Of a stretch of 64,000 nucleotides of DNA, positions 41,284 to 50,366 are shown in pieces (the stretch's first letter is position 1; each line of letters starts with the position of its first letter). The DNA is from Streptomyces calvus. Lineage in GTDB: Bacteria > Actinomycetota > Actinomycetes > Streptomycetales > Streptomycetaceae. The stretch is from contig NZ_VCNP01000056.1 of the NCBI RefSeq assembly GCF_006782915.1, forward strand, positions 1,037,277 through 1,101,276. The letters are read 5' to 3'. A program made the position numbers and the translations under genes. The notes under the pieces were generated by a model. That model searched no databases, was not told the DNA's origin, and saw nothing but the letters and a program-made list of their open reading frames with translations.

Positions 41284-41514
41284 GTGCCAGGAGTGCGGAA
41301 CGGAGTGCGGGCCAGCCAGTTGGACGCCCGCTGGATCAAGAGCCGGCACAGCAACGCCGAGGGCAACTGTGTCGAGGTGGCCCCGCTGACCGGCGGCGGG
41401 ATAGCGGTGCGCAATTCCCGTGACCCCGACGGCCCCGCCCTCATCTACACGCCCGCGGAGCTGGCGGCCTTCCTGGCCGGCGCGAAGGACGGCGAGTTCG
41501 ACCACCTCGTCTGA
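41284..41514 (+). CDS. DUF397 domain protein
   Basis: A 76-aa protein that is almost entirely a DUF397 domain: WIKSRHSNAEGNCVEVA, then GGIAVRNSRDPDGPALIYTP and AELAAFLAGAKDGEFDHLV. DUF397 proteins pair with Scr1/WhiJ-type XRE regulators and may modulate them in a toxin-antitoxin-like way. The GTG at 41284 is chosen for the AGGAG six bases upstream; the frame extends further upstream without a ribosome-binding site. The XRE partner follows on the same strand. Confidence 0.9.
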   Translation: MPGVRNGVRASQLDARWIKSRHSNAEGNCVEVAPLTGGGIAVRNSRDPDGPALIYTPAELAAFLAGAKDGEFDHLV

Positions 41515-41670
41515 ACGCCCGGCGGTAATCCGGGCCGCCACCCGGGCGGGCGCCGGTGAAACGGAACTCGGCGCGCCACTTTTTGTGCGGGCTTCCGCGC
41601 GCGGGCGCGGTGAGGCAGAGTCAGGTGCGATAGTGTAAGTCGCCCTTGTGCCGGTCTGCTGGGAGTCAGG

Positions 41671-42591
41671 ATGTCCGCCGCGTCGCATCGCATCTCCCGT
41701 CTGGAACCCTATCTGGACAGGCCCGAGCCGGCTCCGACTCTGCTGAAGATGCTGGTCGGCGTGCAGCTGGCAGGCTTCCGCGAGGACGCCGGACTGTCCC
41801 AGGACCAGGCGGCGCGCTCCGTCGGCTTCAGTGGCGCGAAGCTGTCCCGCATCGAGTCCGGCAAGGGCCGCCGTCCGCCGACCGAGAACGACGTCCGGGC
41901 CCTGCTGACGCTGTACGGCACCGACGCGTACGAGGCCTCGGTGCTGCTCAAGCTGTTGCAGCGGGCCGGCGAGCCGGGCTGGTGGCAGCGGTACGACAAG
42001 CGGCTGATGCCGGAGTGGTTCGACCGCCTGGTCGGACTCCAGGAGGCCGCCGCCACGATCCGTACGTTCGAGATCCAGTACGTCCCCGGGCTGTTGCAGA
42101 CCGCCGCGTACACGCGTGCCGTGGTCGAGCGGGGCCTGCCGAACGCCCCGGCGAGCGAGGTGCAGCGCCGGGTCGAGCTGCGCATGCGCCGCGCCGAACT
42201 GCTGATGCGTCAGGACGCCCCGCAGCTGTGGGCCGTCGTCGACGAGTCGGTCCTGCTGCGCGTCCTCGGCAGCTCCGAGGTGATGAAGGAGCAGCTGGAG
42301 CACCTGGTCACCATGGCCGAGCGGCCCAATGTGACGGTGCAGATCGTGCCGCTGGACGTCACGAACGCGTCGGCTCCCGCGATCCCGGTGACCTATCTGC
42401 GCTTCGGCGGACTCGACCTGCCCGACGTCGTCTACCTGGAGCACATCCGCAGCGCCAACTTCCTCGAGGACCGCGACGAGACCGAGGAGTACCGGATCGC
42501 GCTCGACCGCCTCGCGGACGAGGCGCTGCGCCCCCGCGACTCCCTGGAACTACTGCGCACGACGATAAGGCAGCGCTACTCGGCGTCGTGA
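41671..42591 (+). CDS. XRE family (Scr1/WhiJ-type, DUF5753) regulator
   Basis: A 306-aa protein. An N-terminal XRE helix-turn-helix (about residues 30-90, QLAGFREDAGLSQDQAARSV and GAKLSRIESGKG) precedes a DUF5753 domain (about 110-290), with FEIQYVPGLLQTAAYTRA. In Streptomyces these regulators control differentiation or antibiotic production together with DUF397 and HATPase partners, all present here. GGGAG five bases before ATG 41671 fixes the start. Confidence 0.92.
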   Translation: MSAASHRISRLEPYLDRPEPAPTLLKMLVGVQLAGFREDAGLSQDQAARSVGFSGAKLSRIESGKGRRPPTENDVRALLTLYGTDAYEASVLLKLLQRAGEPGWWQRYDKRLMPEWFDRLVGLQEAAATIRTFEIQYVPGLLQTAAYTRAVVERGLPNAPASEVQRRVELRMRRAELLMRQDAPQLWAVVDESVLLRVLGSSEVMKEQLEHLVTMAERPNVTVQIVPLDVTNASAPAIPVTYLRFGGLDLPDVVYLEHIRSANFLEDRDETEEYRIALDRLADEALRPRDSLELLRTTIRQRYSAS

Positions 42592-42602
42592 CGCACGAGC
42601 GG

Positions 42603-42685
42603 AACGACGCCCTCGCGGCGCCCGGTGCGCACGCCGCGCCCCCTCGCCGGACGCCTGGTCCTGCCGCGAGGGGCGTCGCGTCGTT
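42603..42685. terminator. Long-range hairpin between convergent genes
   Basis: GACGCCCTCGCGGC (about 42606-42619) pairs with GCCGCGAGGGGCGTC (42663-42677) with one bulged G. It lies between the XRE stop and the convergent methyltransferase stop. The large loop lowers confidence. Confidence 0.45.
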
Positions 42686-42695
42686 TCGGGGAGGG

Positions 42696-43517
42696 CTACT
42701 CGGGGATCCGGCCCACGCCGCCGAACTCGATCCACTCCTGGGTGAGCTGACGGGGCGCCACCTCGGTGTCCGGGCGCCAGGTGGACACCTCCACCAGCCC
42801 CGGCTCCAGGATCTCCAGGCCCTCGAAGTACGACTCGACGTCCTTCTCCTCGCGCACCCGGCCCCAGTGCCCCTGGGTCGCCTGGTCCATGAAGTTCGTG
42901 ACGAAGTCCCGGACCTCCGGGTCCTCGCTGACCAGCTGGCACATCACCATGAAGCTGCCCGGCGCCAGCCGCTCGCGCACCCGGCGGGCCAGGGCGAGGG
43001 GGCCGTCGGTGTCGCTGTCCGGGATGCAGTGGAACACGGAGTTGAACAGCACGCAGACCGGCTGGGAGAAGTCGATGAGGCGCTGGGTCTCGGCGTGCCC
43101 GAATATCCCGTCGGTGTCGCGCATGTCGGCCTGTATGACCACCGTGCGCTCGTCCTGCTCCAGCAGGGCCCGGCCGTGCACCAGCACCATCGGGTCGTTG
43201 TCGACGTACACCACGTGCGTCGTCGGGTCGATCTTCTGGGCGACCTGGTGGACGTTGTCCTGGGTGGGCAGGCCGGAGCCGTGGTCGAGGTACTGCCGGA
43301 CGCCGTACTCCTGCGTGAGGGTGCGCACCACCCGCTGGAGGAAACGCCGGTTGTTCAGGGCCAGGCGGCGCGTGCTGGGCACCACCTTGTCGAGTTCCTC
43401 GACCGCCGCGCGGTCCGCCGCGTAGTTGTCCTTGCCGCCCAGATAGAAGTCGTACATGCGCGCGGCCGTCGGCACGGTCGCGTCGATCTCGGTGGACAAC
43501 TGCTTACCGGTGTGCAT
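42696..43517 (-). CDS. DUF574-type SAM-dependent methyltransferase
   Basis: A 273-aa protein of the Methyltransf_19/DUF574 family, abundant in Streptomyces: ARMYDFYLGGKDNYAADR near the N-terminus, YLDHGSGLPTQDNVHQVA as the SAM-binding motif I and VYVDNDPMVL as motif II. Its substrates are unknown. AGGGGG five bases before ATG 43517 fixes the start. It lies beside the whiJ-like cluster but is convergent with it, and divergent from the molybdopterin oxidoreductase. Confidence 0.9.
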   Translation of the reverse strand: MHTGKQLSTEIDATVPTAARMYDFYLGGKDNYAADRAAVEELDKVVPSTRRLALNNRRFLQRVVRTLTQEYGVRQYLDHGSGLPTQDNVHQVAQKIDPTTHVVYVDNDPMVLVHGRALLEQDERTVVIQADMRDTDGIFGHAETQRLIDFSQPVCVLFNSVFHCIPDSDTDGPLALARRVRERLAPGSFMVMCQLVSEDPEVRDFVTNFMDQATQGHWGRVREEKDVESYFEGLEILEPGLVEVSTWRPDTEVAPRQLTQEWIEFGGVGRIPE

Positions 43518-43742
43518 GGTTCCCCCTGCGGCGTGCCGCCAACTGGACGGGCTGGACAGGGAGTACATCCTAGGGAGCCCCGCGCGGCCGGGGCCAGCCG
43601 GTCGCGCGATGAGGGCTCGAACGAACGACGCGCCGAGCCTTCCGGTCACCCGCCGTGTCCGGCCGGATGCCTATCGTGGTGCCTTGTGTCCCGGGGCGGG
43701 GGTACTCGCGGGGCGTCACCGTTTCCCGAGGGAGGTCGGACC

Positions 43743-46142
43743 GTGGACAGCTCGGACCGGATCGCGAACCCGTGGGGGCCGCGCACCCCGTACGCGCCCG
43801 GAAGCCCCTGGCCGGTCCGCACCGACATGCACCTGGCGGAAGGGATCACCGAGGAGGACGTGGAACGGTGGGCGCAGTCCGCCTCCGTCCTGCACTCCAA
43901 CGGCGACGCCATGGACATCGCGGTGCGCGGCGGACGCATCGTCGGCGTGCGGGGCCGCGCGGTCGACCGGGTGAACCGGGGCCGGCTGGGACCCAAGGAC
44001 CTCTACGGCTGGCAGGCCAACCACGCCCCTGACCGGCTGACCCGGCCCCTGGTACGGGAGAACGGCCGCCTGGTGGAGACGGACTGGGACACGGCGATGG
44101 CAAGGGTCGTGTCCCGCACGCGGCACCTGCTCGACGAGCGGGGCCCGGGCGCCGTCGGCTTCTACACCTCCGGGCAGCTCTTCCTGGAGGAGTACTACAC
44201 CCTCGCCGTCCTCGCCCACGCCGGCATCGGCACCAGCCACCTCGACGGCAACACGCGGCTGTGCACGGCGACGGCCGCGGAGGCGCTCAAGGAGAGCTTC
44301 GGCTCGGACGGCCAGCCCGGCTCGTACGAGGACGTCGACCACGCCGACACCATCGCCCTGTTCGGGCACAACGTGGCGGAGACCCAGACGGTGCTGTGGA
44401 TGCGGATGCTCGACCGGCTGGAGGGCGCCGACCCGCCGCGCCTGGTCTGCGTCGACCCCCGCTCCACCCCGGTCGCCCGCCGGGCCGACGTGCATCTCGC
44501 GCCCCGTCCCGGCACCAACGTCGCCCTGCTGAACGCCCTGTTGCACGAGATCATCCGCACCGGCCGGACCGACCGCGCCTACATCGAGGCGCACACCGTC
44601 GGCTTCGACGAACTCGCCTCGCGCGTCGAGCGGTGCACCCCGGCGTGGGCGGCCGGCATCTGCGACGTCCCCGCCGCGCAGATCGAGCGGGCGGCGGAGA
44701 TCCTCGGTGACGCGCGCCGGCTGCTGTCCACGGTGCTGCAGGGCGTCTACCAGTCCCATCAGGCCTCCGCCGCCGCCGTCCAGGTCAACAACCTGCACCT
44801 GGTCCGGGGCATGCTGGGCCGGCCCGGCTGCGGGCTGCTCCAGATGAACGGCCAGCCCACCGCCCAGAACACCCGGGAGTGCGGAGCCGACGGCGACCTG
44901 CCCGGCTTCCGCAACTGGCAGAACGACCAGCACGTGGCGGAACTCGCCCGGATCTGGAACGTGGAGCCCGACCGCATCCCGCACCACGGGCCGCCCACCC
45001 ACGCGATGCAGATCTTCCGCTACGCCGAGCAGGGCTCGCTGGGCATGCTGTGGATCACCGGCACCAACCCGGCCGTCTCCCTGCCCGAACTGGCCCGGAT
45101 CCGTTCGATCCTGGCCCAGGAACGGCTGTTCGTGGTGGTGCAGGACCTGTTCCTCACCGAGACCGCCCAACTCGCCGACGTGGTGCTGCCCGCCGCGACG
45201 TGGGGCGAGAAGACCGGCACCTTCACCAACACCGACCGCACCGTGCACCTGTCGGAGAAGGCCGTCGAACCACCCGGCGAGGCCCGGCCCGACCTCAACA
45301 TCTTCCTCGACTTCGCCGCCCGCATGGACTTCCGCGACAAGGACGGCGGTCCGCTGATCGGCTGGCACGACCCCGAGGGCGCGTTCGCCGCCTGGCAGCG
45401 GTGCAGCGCCGGACGCCCCTGCGACTACACCGGGCTGAGCCACGACCGGCTGCGCGGCGGCAGCGGCATCCAGTGGCCGTGCACCGAGGAGGCGTTCGAC
45501 GGCACCGCCCGCCTCCACTCCGACGGCTTCGCCCACGCCCACCCCGACGTCTGCGAGAGCTACGGCAAGGACCTGGTGACCGGCGCGACCGTGACCCCGG
45601 TGGAGTACCGCTCGCTCAACCCGGACGGCAAGGCGGTCATCAAGGCGGCCGAGTACCTGCCCCCGCACGAGGACACCTCGCCCGACCACCCCCTCCAACT
45701 GATCACCGGCCGTACCGTGTACCACTTCCACACCCGCACCAAGACCGGCCGCGTCCCCGAACTCAACGCCGCCGCACCCGACGTGTGGGCGGAGATCTCA
45801 CCCGCCGAGGCCGCCGCACAGGGCCTGTCCGACGGCGACCTCGTCCAGGTCACCACACCGCGCGGCGCGATCCGGGCCCGGCTGCGCACCACCGCCGTCC
45901 GTGACGGCGTGGTGTTCGTGCCCTTCCACTACGGCTACTGGGACACACCGGCGGGGTTCCGGCCGGCCGACGACGTGCCCGGGCGGGCCGCCAACGAGAC
46001 CACCATCACCGACTGGGACCCGGTCTCCAAACAGCCCCTGTACAAGACGGCCGCGGCCCGCCTGACGCTGGTGTCCCGGCGTGACGCGCCGCGGAGCGGC
46101 ACCGTGGACGGCAGCGACGGGACGGCGGGGAGCGGAGCATGA
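43743..46142 (+). CDS. Molybdopterin oxidoreductase without N-terminal Fe-S motif
   Basis: A 799-aa protein of the bis-MGD (nitrate reductase/formate dehydrogenase) superfamily. Residues about 30-600 form the molybdopterin domains (LVCVDPRSTPVARRADVHLA, VQVNNLHLVRGMLGRPGCG, LPAATWGEKTGTFTNTDR), and the C-terminal domain is MGD-binding (about 640-770). Cys174 in NTRLCTATA is the likely Mo ligand. The CxxCxxxC cluster normally near residues 40-60 is absent, replaced by SVLHSNGDAMDIAVRGG. No signal peptide is seen, so it is probably cytoplasmic. GGGAGG before the GTG at 43743 fixes the start. It is coupled to the next gene by ATGA. Confidence 0.88.
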   Translation: MDSSDRIANPWGPRTPYAPGSPWPVRTDMHLAEGITEEDVERWAQSASVLHSNGDAMDIAVRGGRIVGVRGRAVDRVNRGRLGPKDLYGWQANHAPDRLTRPLVRENGRLVETDWDTAMARVVSRTRHLLDERGPGAVGFYTSGQLFLEEYYTLAVLAHAGIGTSHLDGNTRLCTATAAEALKESFGSDGQPGSYEDVDHADTIALFGHNVAETQTVLWMRMLDRLEGADPPRLVCVDPRSTPVARRADVHLAPRPGTNVALLNALLHEIIRTGRTDRAYIEAHTVGFDELASRVERCTPAWAAGICDVPAAQIERAAEILGDARRLLSTVLQGVYQSHQASAAAVQVNNLHLVRGMLGRPGCGLLQMNGQPTAQNTRECGADGDLPGFRNWQNDQHVAELARIWNVEPDRIPHHGPPTHAMQIFRYAEQGSLGMLWITGTNPAVSLPELARIRSILAQERLFVVVQDLFLTETAQLADVVLPAATWGEKTGTFTNTDRTVHLSEKAVEPPGEARPDLNIFLDFAARMDFRDKDGGPLIGWHDPEGAFAAWQRCSAGRPCDYTGLSHDRLRGGSGIQWPCTEEAFDGTARLHSDGFAHAHPDVCESYGKDLVTGATVTPVEYRSLNPDGKAVIKAAEYLPPHEDTSPDHPLQLITGRTVYHFHTRTKTGRVPELNAAAPDVWAEISPAEAAAQGLSDGDLVQVTTPRGAIRARLRTTAVRDGVVFVPFHYGYWDTPAGFRPADDVPGRAANETTITDWDPVSKQPLYKTAAARLTLVSRRDAPRSGTVDGSDGTAGSGA

Positions 46143-46630
46143 GCGGCATCGGCATCACCCTGCGGGCCCTGCACGACGGCGAACGGGACCTGGAACACGA
46201 CCTGCTGGCCGCCGCGGAGCGCCACCGCACCGAGCACGAGTTCCACCACGTCGCCACCGACGTCGCCCGCTGGTCCCGGGAACACGCCACGCGGCTCGCC
46301 CGTATCGGCCCGGGCCACGGCGTCGAGCTGTCCGGGCCCCGCGACCACTCCTCGCCCGGCGCGCTCGCCGCACTGCGGGAGAAGGCGGCGGAGGCCCTGG
46401 GCCGCCGCCCGGGAACGGGCCTGCTGCTCCTGCACGACCTGCGGGAACTGCACCTGGCAGCCGTGCGCAACTCGCTGCACTGGGAGATGCTCGCGCAGGC
46501 GGCGCAGGCCGCCCGGGACCAGCCGCTGCTGGACCTGGTCTCCGCCTGCCATCCGCAGACCCTGCGGCAGATGCGATGGACCAACACCATGATCAAGGTG
46601 CTGTCCCCGCAACTCCTCACCTCCGTCTGA
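46139..46630 (+). CDS. Small helical protein coupled to the molybdoenzyme
   Basis: A 163-aa, all-helical, His/Glu-rich protein (DLEHDLLAAAERHRTEHEFH, LLLLHDLRELHLAAVRNSLH), resembling ferritin-like/hemerythrin-like four-helix proteins, though no family is firmly recognised. Its ATG overlaps the oxidoreductase stop by four bases, so translation is coupled and the proteins probably work together, perhaps as a metal-binding electron-transfer or chaperone partner (inference). Confidence 0.75.
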   Translation: MSGIGITLRALHDGERDLEHDLLAAAERHRTEHEFHHVATDVARWSREHATRLARIGPGHGVELSGPRDHSSPGALAALREKAAEALGRRPGTGLLLLHDLRELHLAAVRNSLHWEMLAQAAQAARDQPLLDLVSACHPQTLRQMRWTNTMIKVLSPQLLTSV

Positions 46631-46755
46631 CGGACCCGCCTGCCGGAGGCGGCCCGCACCGGTGCCCGAGCGAGGCCCCGCGCCCCGCCGGCGTCCGGTC
46701 CGCCCGTCCCCGAGCGGCTTCCGTCTCCGGCCCGTCCGCGTCCCGGGAGGCACAC

Positions 46756-48441
46756 ATGGACGACTACTACGACCTCGGCACCTACCGCCGCCCCGTGACG
46801 ACCTCGTCGGCCGAGGCACAACTCTGGTTCGACCGCGGACTGATGTGGACCTACGCGTTCAACCACGAGGAGGCCGTCGCCTGTTTCGAGAAGGCGGCCG
46901 GCGCCGACCCGGACTGCGCCATGGCCCACTGGGGCATCGCCTACGCCCTCGGCCCCAACTACAACAAGCCCTGGGAGGCCTTCGACGGCGACGAACTCGA
47001 CCGCACCGTCCTCCGCACCCACACCGCGGTGGAACGCGCCCACGAGAAGGCCGCCCACGCCACCCCCGTCGAACGGGCCCTGATCGAGGCCCTGCGCGCC
47101 CGCTACCCGCAGGCACGGGCCGCCGCGGACTGCGCGGTGTGGAACGAGCCGTACGCGGACCGGATGCTCGCCGTGTACGAGGGCGCGCCCGGCGACCCGG
47201 ACGTGGCCGCCCTGTGTGCCGACGCGCTGATGAACCTCACCCCGTGGCAGCTGTGGGACATCGCGACCGGCCGGCCCGCCGAGGGCGCCCGCACCCCGGA
47301 GGCCAGGGCGGTGCTCGAAGGGGCGCTCGCCACCGACGCCGGCGCCCACCACCCCGGCGTCCTCCACCTGTACATCCACCTGATGGAGATGTCCCCGACG
47401 CCGGAGGCGGCCCTCACCGTCGCCGACCGGCTGCGCGGAGCCGTGCCCGACGCCGGGCACCTGCACCACATGCCCTCACACCTGGAGGTGCTGTGCGGCG
47501 ACTACCGCAGGGTCGTCTCGGACAACACGCTCGCCGTCGCCGCCGACGAGAAGTACCTGCGGCGGGCCGGCGCCATGAACTTCTACACGCTCTACCGCGT
47601 CCACAACCACCACTTCCGCATGTACGGCGCCATGTTCGCCGGCCAGTACCGGACCGCCCTCGACGCCGCCGCACAGCTCGAGGCCGCCGTCCCCGAGGAC
47701 CTGCTGCGGGTGCAGAGCCCGCCCATGGCCGACTGGCTCGAGGGGTTCCTCGCCATGCGCTTCCACGTCCTGGTCCGCTTCGGCCGCTGGGACGACCTCC
47801 TCGCGCTGCCCTTCCCCGCCGATCCGCACCTGCACTGCGTCACCACCGCGATGCTCCACTACGCCCGCGGGGTGGCCCTCTCGGCGACCGGGGACACCGA
47901 CCGGGCGGAGACCGAACGGGACCGCTTCCGCGCGGCCGTCGACCGCGTCCCCGGGACCCGGATGCTGTTCAACAACACCTGCCGGGACGTCCTGGACATC
48001 GCGGCGGCGATGCTGGACGGCGAACTCGCCTACCGCAAGGGCGAGTACGACACCGCCTTCGCCGCACTGGAGCGTGCCGTCGAACTGGACGACACCCTGC
48101 CCTACGACGAACCCTGGGGCTGGATGCAGCCCACCCGGCACGCCTACGGCGCGCTGCTCCTCGAACAGGGCCGCGTCGCCGAGGCCGAGGCGGTGTACCG
48201 CGCCGACCTCGGTCTCGACGACACCCTGCCCCGGCCCCTGCAACACCCGGGCAACGTCTGGTCGCTGCACGGGTTCCACGAGTGCCTGCTGCGCACCGGC
48301 AGGGCGGGGGAGGCGGCGATCGTCGCCCGGCAGCTGCGCCAGGCGGTCGCGTTGGCGGACGTACCCATCGAGGCGTCCTGCTTCTGCCGGCAGCGGCCCC
48401 ACGACCCGGTGCACCCGGACGGCCGCTCCTCCTGCCACTGA
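46756..48441 (+). CDS. TPR-repeat protein
   Basis: A 561-aa soluble protein made largely of tetratricopeptide-like helix pairs (EAVACFEKAAGADPDCAMAH near residue 35; AYRKGEYDTAFAALERAVEL near 430; LLLEQGRVAEAEAVYRADLG near 470). His/Cys-rich stretches (GHLHHMPSHLEV; CFCRQRP near the C-terminus) hint at metal binding. Similar whole proteins exist in actinobacteria with no assigned function. GGGAGG precedes ATG 46756. It follows the molybdoenzyme pair by 125 bases on the same strand. Confidence 0.82.
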   Translation: MDDYYDLGTYRRPVTTSSAEAQLWFDRGLMWTYAFNHEEAVACFEKAAGADPDCAMAHWGIAYALGPNYNKPWEAFDGDELDRTVLRTHTAVERAHEKAAHATPVERALIEALRARYPQARAAADCAVWNEPYADRMLAVYEGAPGDPDVAALCADALMNLTPWQLWDIATGRPAEGARTPEARAVLEGALATDAGAHHPGVLHLYIHLMEMSPTPEAALTVADRLRGAVPDAGHLHHMPSHLEVLCGDYRRVVSDNTLAVAADEKYLRRAGAMNFYTLYRVHNHHFRMYGAMFAGQYRTALDAAAQLEAAVPEDLLRVQSPPMADWLEGFLAMRFHVLVRFGRWDDLLALPFPADPHLHCVTTAMLHYARGVALSATGDTDRAETERDRFRAAVDRVPGTRMLFNNTCRDVLDIAAAMLDGELAYRKGEYDTAFAALERAVELDDTLPYDEPWGWMQPTRHAYGALLLEQGRVAEAEAVYRADLGLDDTLPRPLQHPGNVWSLHGFHECLLRTGRAGEAAIVARQLRQAVALADVPIEASCFCRQRPHDPVHPDGRSSCH

Positions 48442-48534
48442 CCGCCGGGGCCCGGTCCGCACGCGCCGCCGATGCCGGCCGCGGCGGTCGGACCGCTCCC
48501 GGCCCCACCCGTGCGAAGGCGCGACGCACGCGCC

Positions 48535-48717
48535 TCAGCGCGACGCCACGACCGTCTGGAACGTCTTCATGCAGGAGAAGCAGTGCCGGTCCGTCGAGTG
48601 CCGCCGCGGCGACTCCTCCTGCTTCTCCACTCCGCACAGCGTCGAGGTCTTGTCCGGGGTGAGGACGTGCCACACCGGCTCCCCCGAAGTGTCCGCACCG
48701 CACCACATCTCGTGCAT
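48535..48717 (-). CDS. Small cysteine-rich protein, possible zinc finger
   Basis: A 60-aa protein with cysteines arranged as MWCGA, STLCG and HCFSCM plus nearby histidines, consistent with a small zinc-binding fold. The ATG at 48717 has GGGAGG nine bases upstream; the frame opens further upstream but without a ribosome-binding site. It is convergent with the TPR gene and divergent from the 48854 gene. No function can be given. Confidence 0.65.
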   Translation of the reverse strand: MHEMWCGADTSGEPVWHVLTPDKTSTLCGVEKQEESPRRHSTDRHCFSCMKTFQTVVASR

Positions 48718-48853
48718 TTCCGGCTCCCTCCCGGTAGGCATGGAGGCCGCTTCCATACGAGCACGGCGCGGGCCCGGACGGCTCGCCCGGTGCGGCACTC
48801 GAGTGACGGAGGGCCGGGATGCAGGCCGGCGGGCCCGGACGGATCCTGGAAGG

Positions 48854-49066
48854 ATGACGAAGGCGCCGATCGTGGTACACCGGCCGCTCGGCTCGGGCGG
48901 ACGCCGGGTGACCGTGCGCGGAGAGATCGTCGGCCTCGCCCACTCCGACCGGGACGTGGTGGAGTTCCTGCGGCGCGCGGGGCTGCCCGAGGGTGAACGG
49001 CTGCTGGACGATCCCGCCTGGGTGAAGTGGGTCGGCGGCCGGGCCCACGTCTACGACGCGGCCTGA
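48854..49066 (+). CDS. Small conserved hypothetical protein
   Basis: A 70-aa protein (MTKAPIVVHRPLGSGGRRVT, then VEFLRRAGLPEGERLLDDP and WVKWVGGRAHVYDAA). It looks like a single compact domain widespread in Streptomyces, function unknown. GGAAGG abuts the ATG at 48854, which is unusually close. It is followed by a 13-bp hairpin terminator at 49130. Confidence 0.62.
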   Translation: MTKAPIVVHRPLGSGGRRVTVRGEIVGLAHSDRDVVEFLRRAGLPEGERLLDDPAWVKWVGGRAHVYDAA

Positions 49067-49129
49067 GGAACCGGCGCAGCGCCGCGCCAGAAACGGCGCC
49101 GGCCTGCCGGAATCGACGTGACGACCCGT

Positions 49130-49171
49130 GGCGCGGTCACCGCCGGCGCCGACTCCGACGGTGACCGCGCC
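49130..49171 (+). terminator. Hairpin after the 48854 gene
   Basis: GGCGCGGTCACCG (49130-49142) pairs perfectly with CGGTGACCGCGCC (49159-49171), loop 16 bases. I see no gene in 49067-49396; the rest is the promoter and leader region of the cutinase. Confidence 0.6.
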
Positions 49172-49396
49172 TGTGCGTGTACCCCCGCTTTCCTCCGGCA
49201 TGCGGCGCCTGTGCGCGCCGGTTCGCCGCGCCGCCCGCCGCAGGAGACCGGTGAGATTGCCGGTCCGCGTGGGCCCCCTCCTCTCCGAGAGTGGCACCGC
49301 AAGCCCATTGGTGGAGCCCCCGGCCGGACGGCCCCGATCCAGCCGTGCTTCCGTGCCCGGCCGGGCGGCCCGCCGCGACAGAGAGGACCACTCCTC

Positions 49397-50299
49397 GTGC
49401 CCCAGCACCCCCACACCGCCAGGCGCGGAACCCGCCGGCTCGCCGGACTCACGGCGGCCGTCGCCGCGGTCGTCTCCCTCACCACCCTCAGCGGCCCCGG
49501 CGCCCACGCGGCGGACAACCCCTACGAGCGCGGCCCGGCACCGACCGAATCCAGCATCGAGGCCACGCGCGGCCCCTACGCCGTGTCCGAGCTCTCCGTC
49601 TCCTCGCTCGCCGTCTCCGGCTTCGGCGGAGGCACCATCTACTACCCGACCAGCACCGCCGACGGCACCTTCGGCGCGGTCGCCATCTCGCCCGGCTACA
49701 CCGCCTACCAGTCCTCCATCGCCTGGCTCGGACCGCGCCTGGCCTCCCAGGGCTTCGTGGTCTTCACCATCGACACCAACTCCACCCTCGACCAGCCCGC
49801 CTCGCGCGGCAACCAGCTGCTCGCCGCGCTGGACTACCTCACCCAGCGCAGCGCCGTCCGCGGCCGCATCGACAGCAGCCGGCTCGGCGTCATGGGCCAC
49901 TCGATGGGCGGCGGCGGCACCCTCGAAGCCGCGAAGGACCGGCCCTCGCTCCAGGCCGCCGTCCCCCTGACGCCCTGGAACCTCGACAAGAGCTGGCCCG
50001 AGGTCCGCACGCCCACCCTGATCTTCGGGGCCGACGGCGACTCGATCGCCCCGGTCTCCAGCCACGCCGAGCCCCTGTACTCGGGCCTGCCGTCCTCCCT
50101 GGACCGCGCCTACCTGGAACTGAACGGCGCCACCCACTTCACGCCGAACTCGTCGAACACGACGATCGCGAAGTACAGCATCTCCTGGCTCAAGCGGTTC
50201 ATCGACAACGACACCCGCTACGAGCAGTTCCTCTGCCCGCTGCCCAGGCCGAGCCTGACGATCGAGGAGTCCCGGGGCAACTGCCCGCACACCTCCTGA
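49397..50299 (+). CDS. Secreted cutinase / polyester hydrolase (TfCut2/PET-hydrolase-like)
   Basis: A 300-aa alpha/beta hydrolase with a Sec signal (cleavage near AHAADN, residue 39). The mature protein starts NPYERGPAPT and is nearly collinear with thermobifida-type cutinases. The catalytic triad is Ser169 (GHSMGGGG), Asp215 (GADGDSIAPV) and His247 (NGATHF). Oxyanion residues Tyr101 and Met170, the substrate-clamp Trp194 (LTPWNL) and the C-terminal cysteine pair (Cys280/Cys296) are all present. It should hydrolyse cutin-like or synthetic polyesters outside the cell. GAGAGGA nine bases before the GTG at 49397 fixes the start. Confidence 0.93.
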   Translation: MPQHPHTARRGTRRLAGLTAAVAAVVSLTTLSGPGAHAADNPYERGPAPTESSIEATRGPYAVSELSVSSLAVSGFGGGTIYYPTSTADGTFGAVAISPGYTAYQSSIAWLGPRLASQGFVVFTIDTNSTLDQPASRGNQLLAALDYLTQRSAVRGRIDSSRLGVMGHSMGGGGTLEAAKDRPSLQAAVPLTPWNLDKSWPEVRTPTLIFGADGDSIAPVSSHAEPLYSGLPSSLDRAYLELNGATHFTPNSSNTTIAKYSISWLKRFIDNDTRYEQFLCPLPRPSLTIEESRGNCPHTS

Positions 50300-50327
50300 G
50301 GAACCGGCAACCCCGTTCCACGACCAC

Positions 50328-50366
50328 CCGGTGGCGGTCCGCGTGCACGACGCGGGCCGCCACCGG
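50328..50366 (+). terminator. Terminator of the cutinase gene
   Basis: CCGGTGGCGGTCCGCGT (50328-50344) pairs with 50350-50366 across a five-base loop, 17 base pairs with one G-U. It is 29 bases after the stop. Confidence 0.8.

Noticed and set aside
41646..43742. Upstream extension of the molybdoenzyme frame
   Set aside because: It overlaps the XRE and methyltransferase genes; GGGAGG before the GTG at 43743 marks the true start.
43743..46142. Complete nitrate reductase with Fe-S cluster
   Set aside because: The expected N-terminal cysteine motif is absent, so it is reported as a molybdoenzyme of unknown substrate.
48790..48805. Further TetR-like palindrome near GGCACTCGAGTG
   Set aside because: It is centred on CACTCGAGTG and does not match the GGCACT-AGTGCC spacing of the tetR set.
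49118..49396. Upstream GTG extension of the cutinase
   Set aside because: It would bury the signal peptide inside the protein; the GTG at 49397 has a ribosome-binding site and a normal Sec signal.
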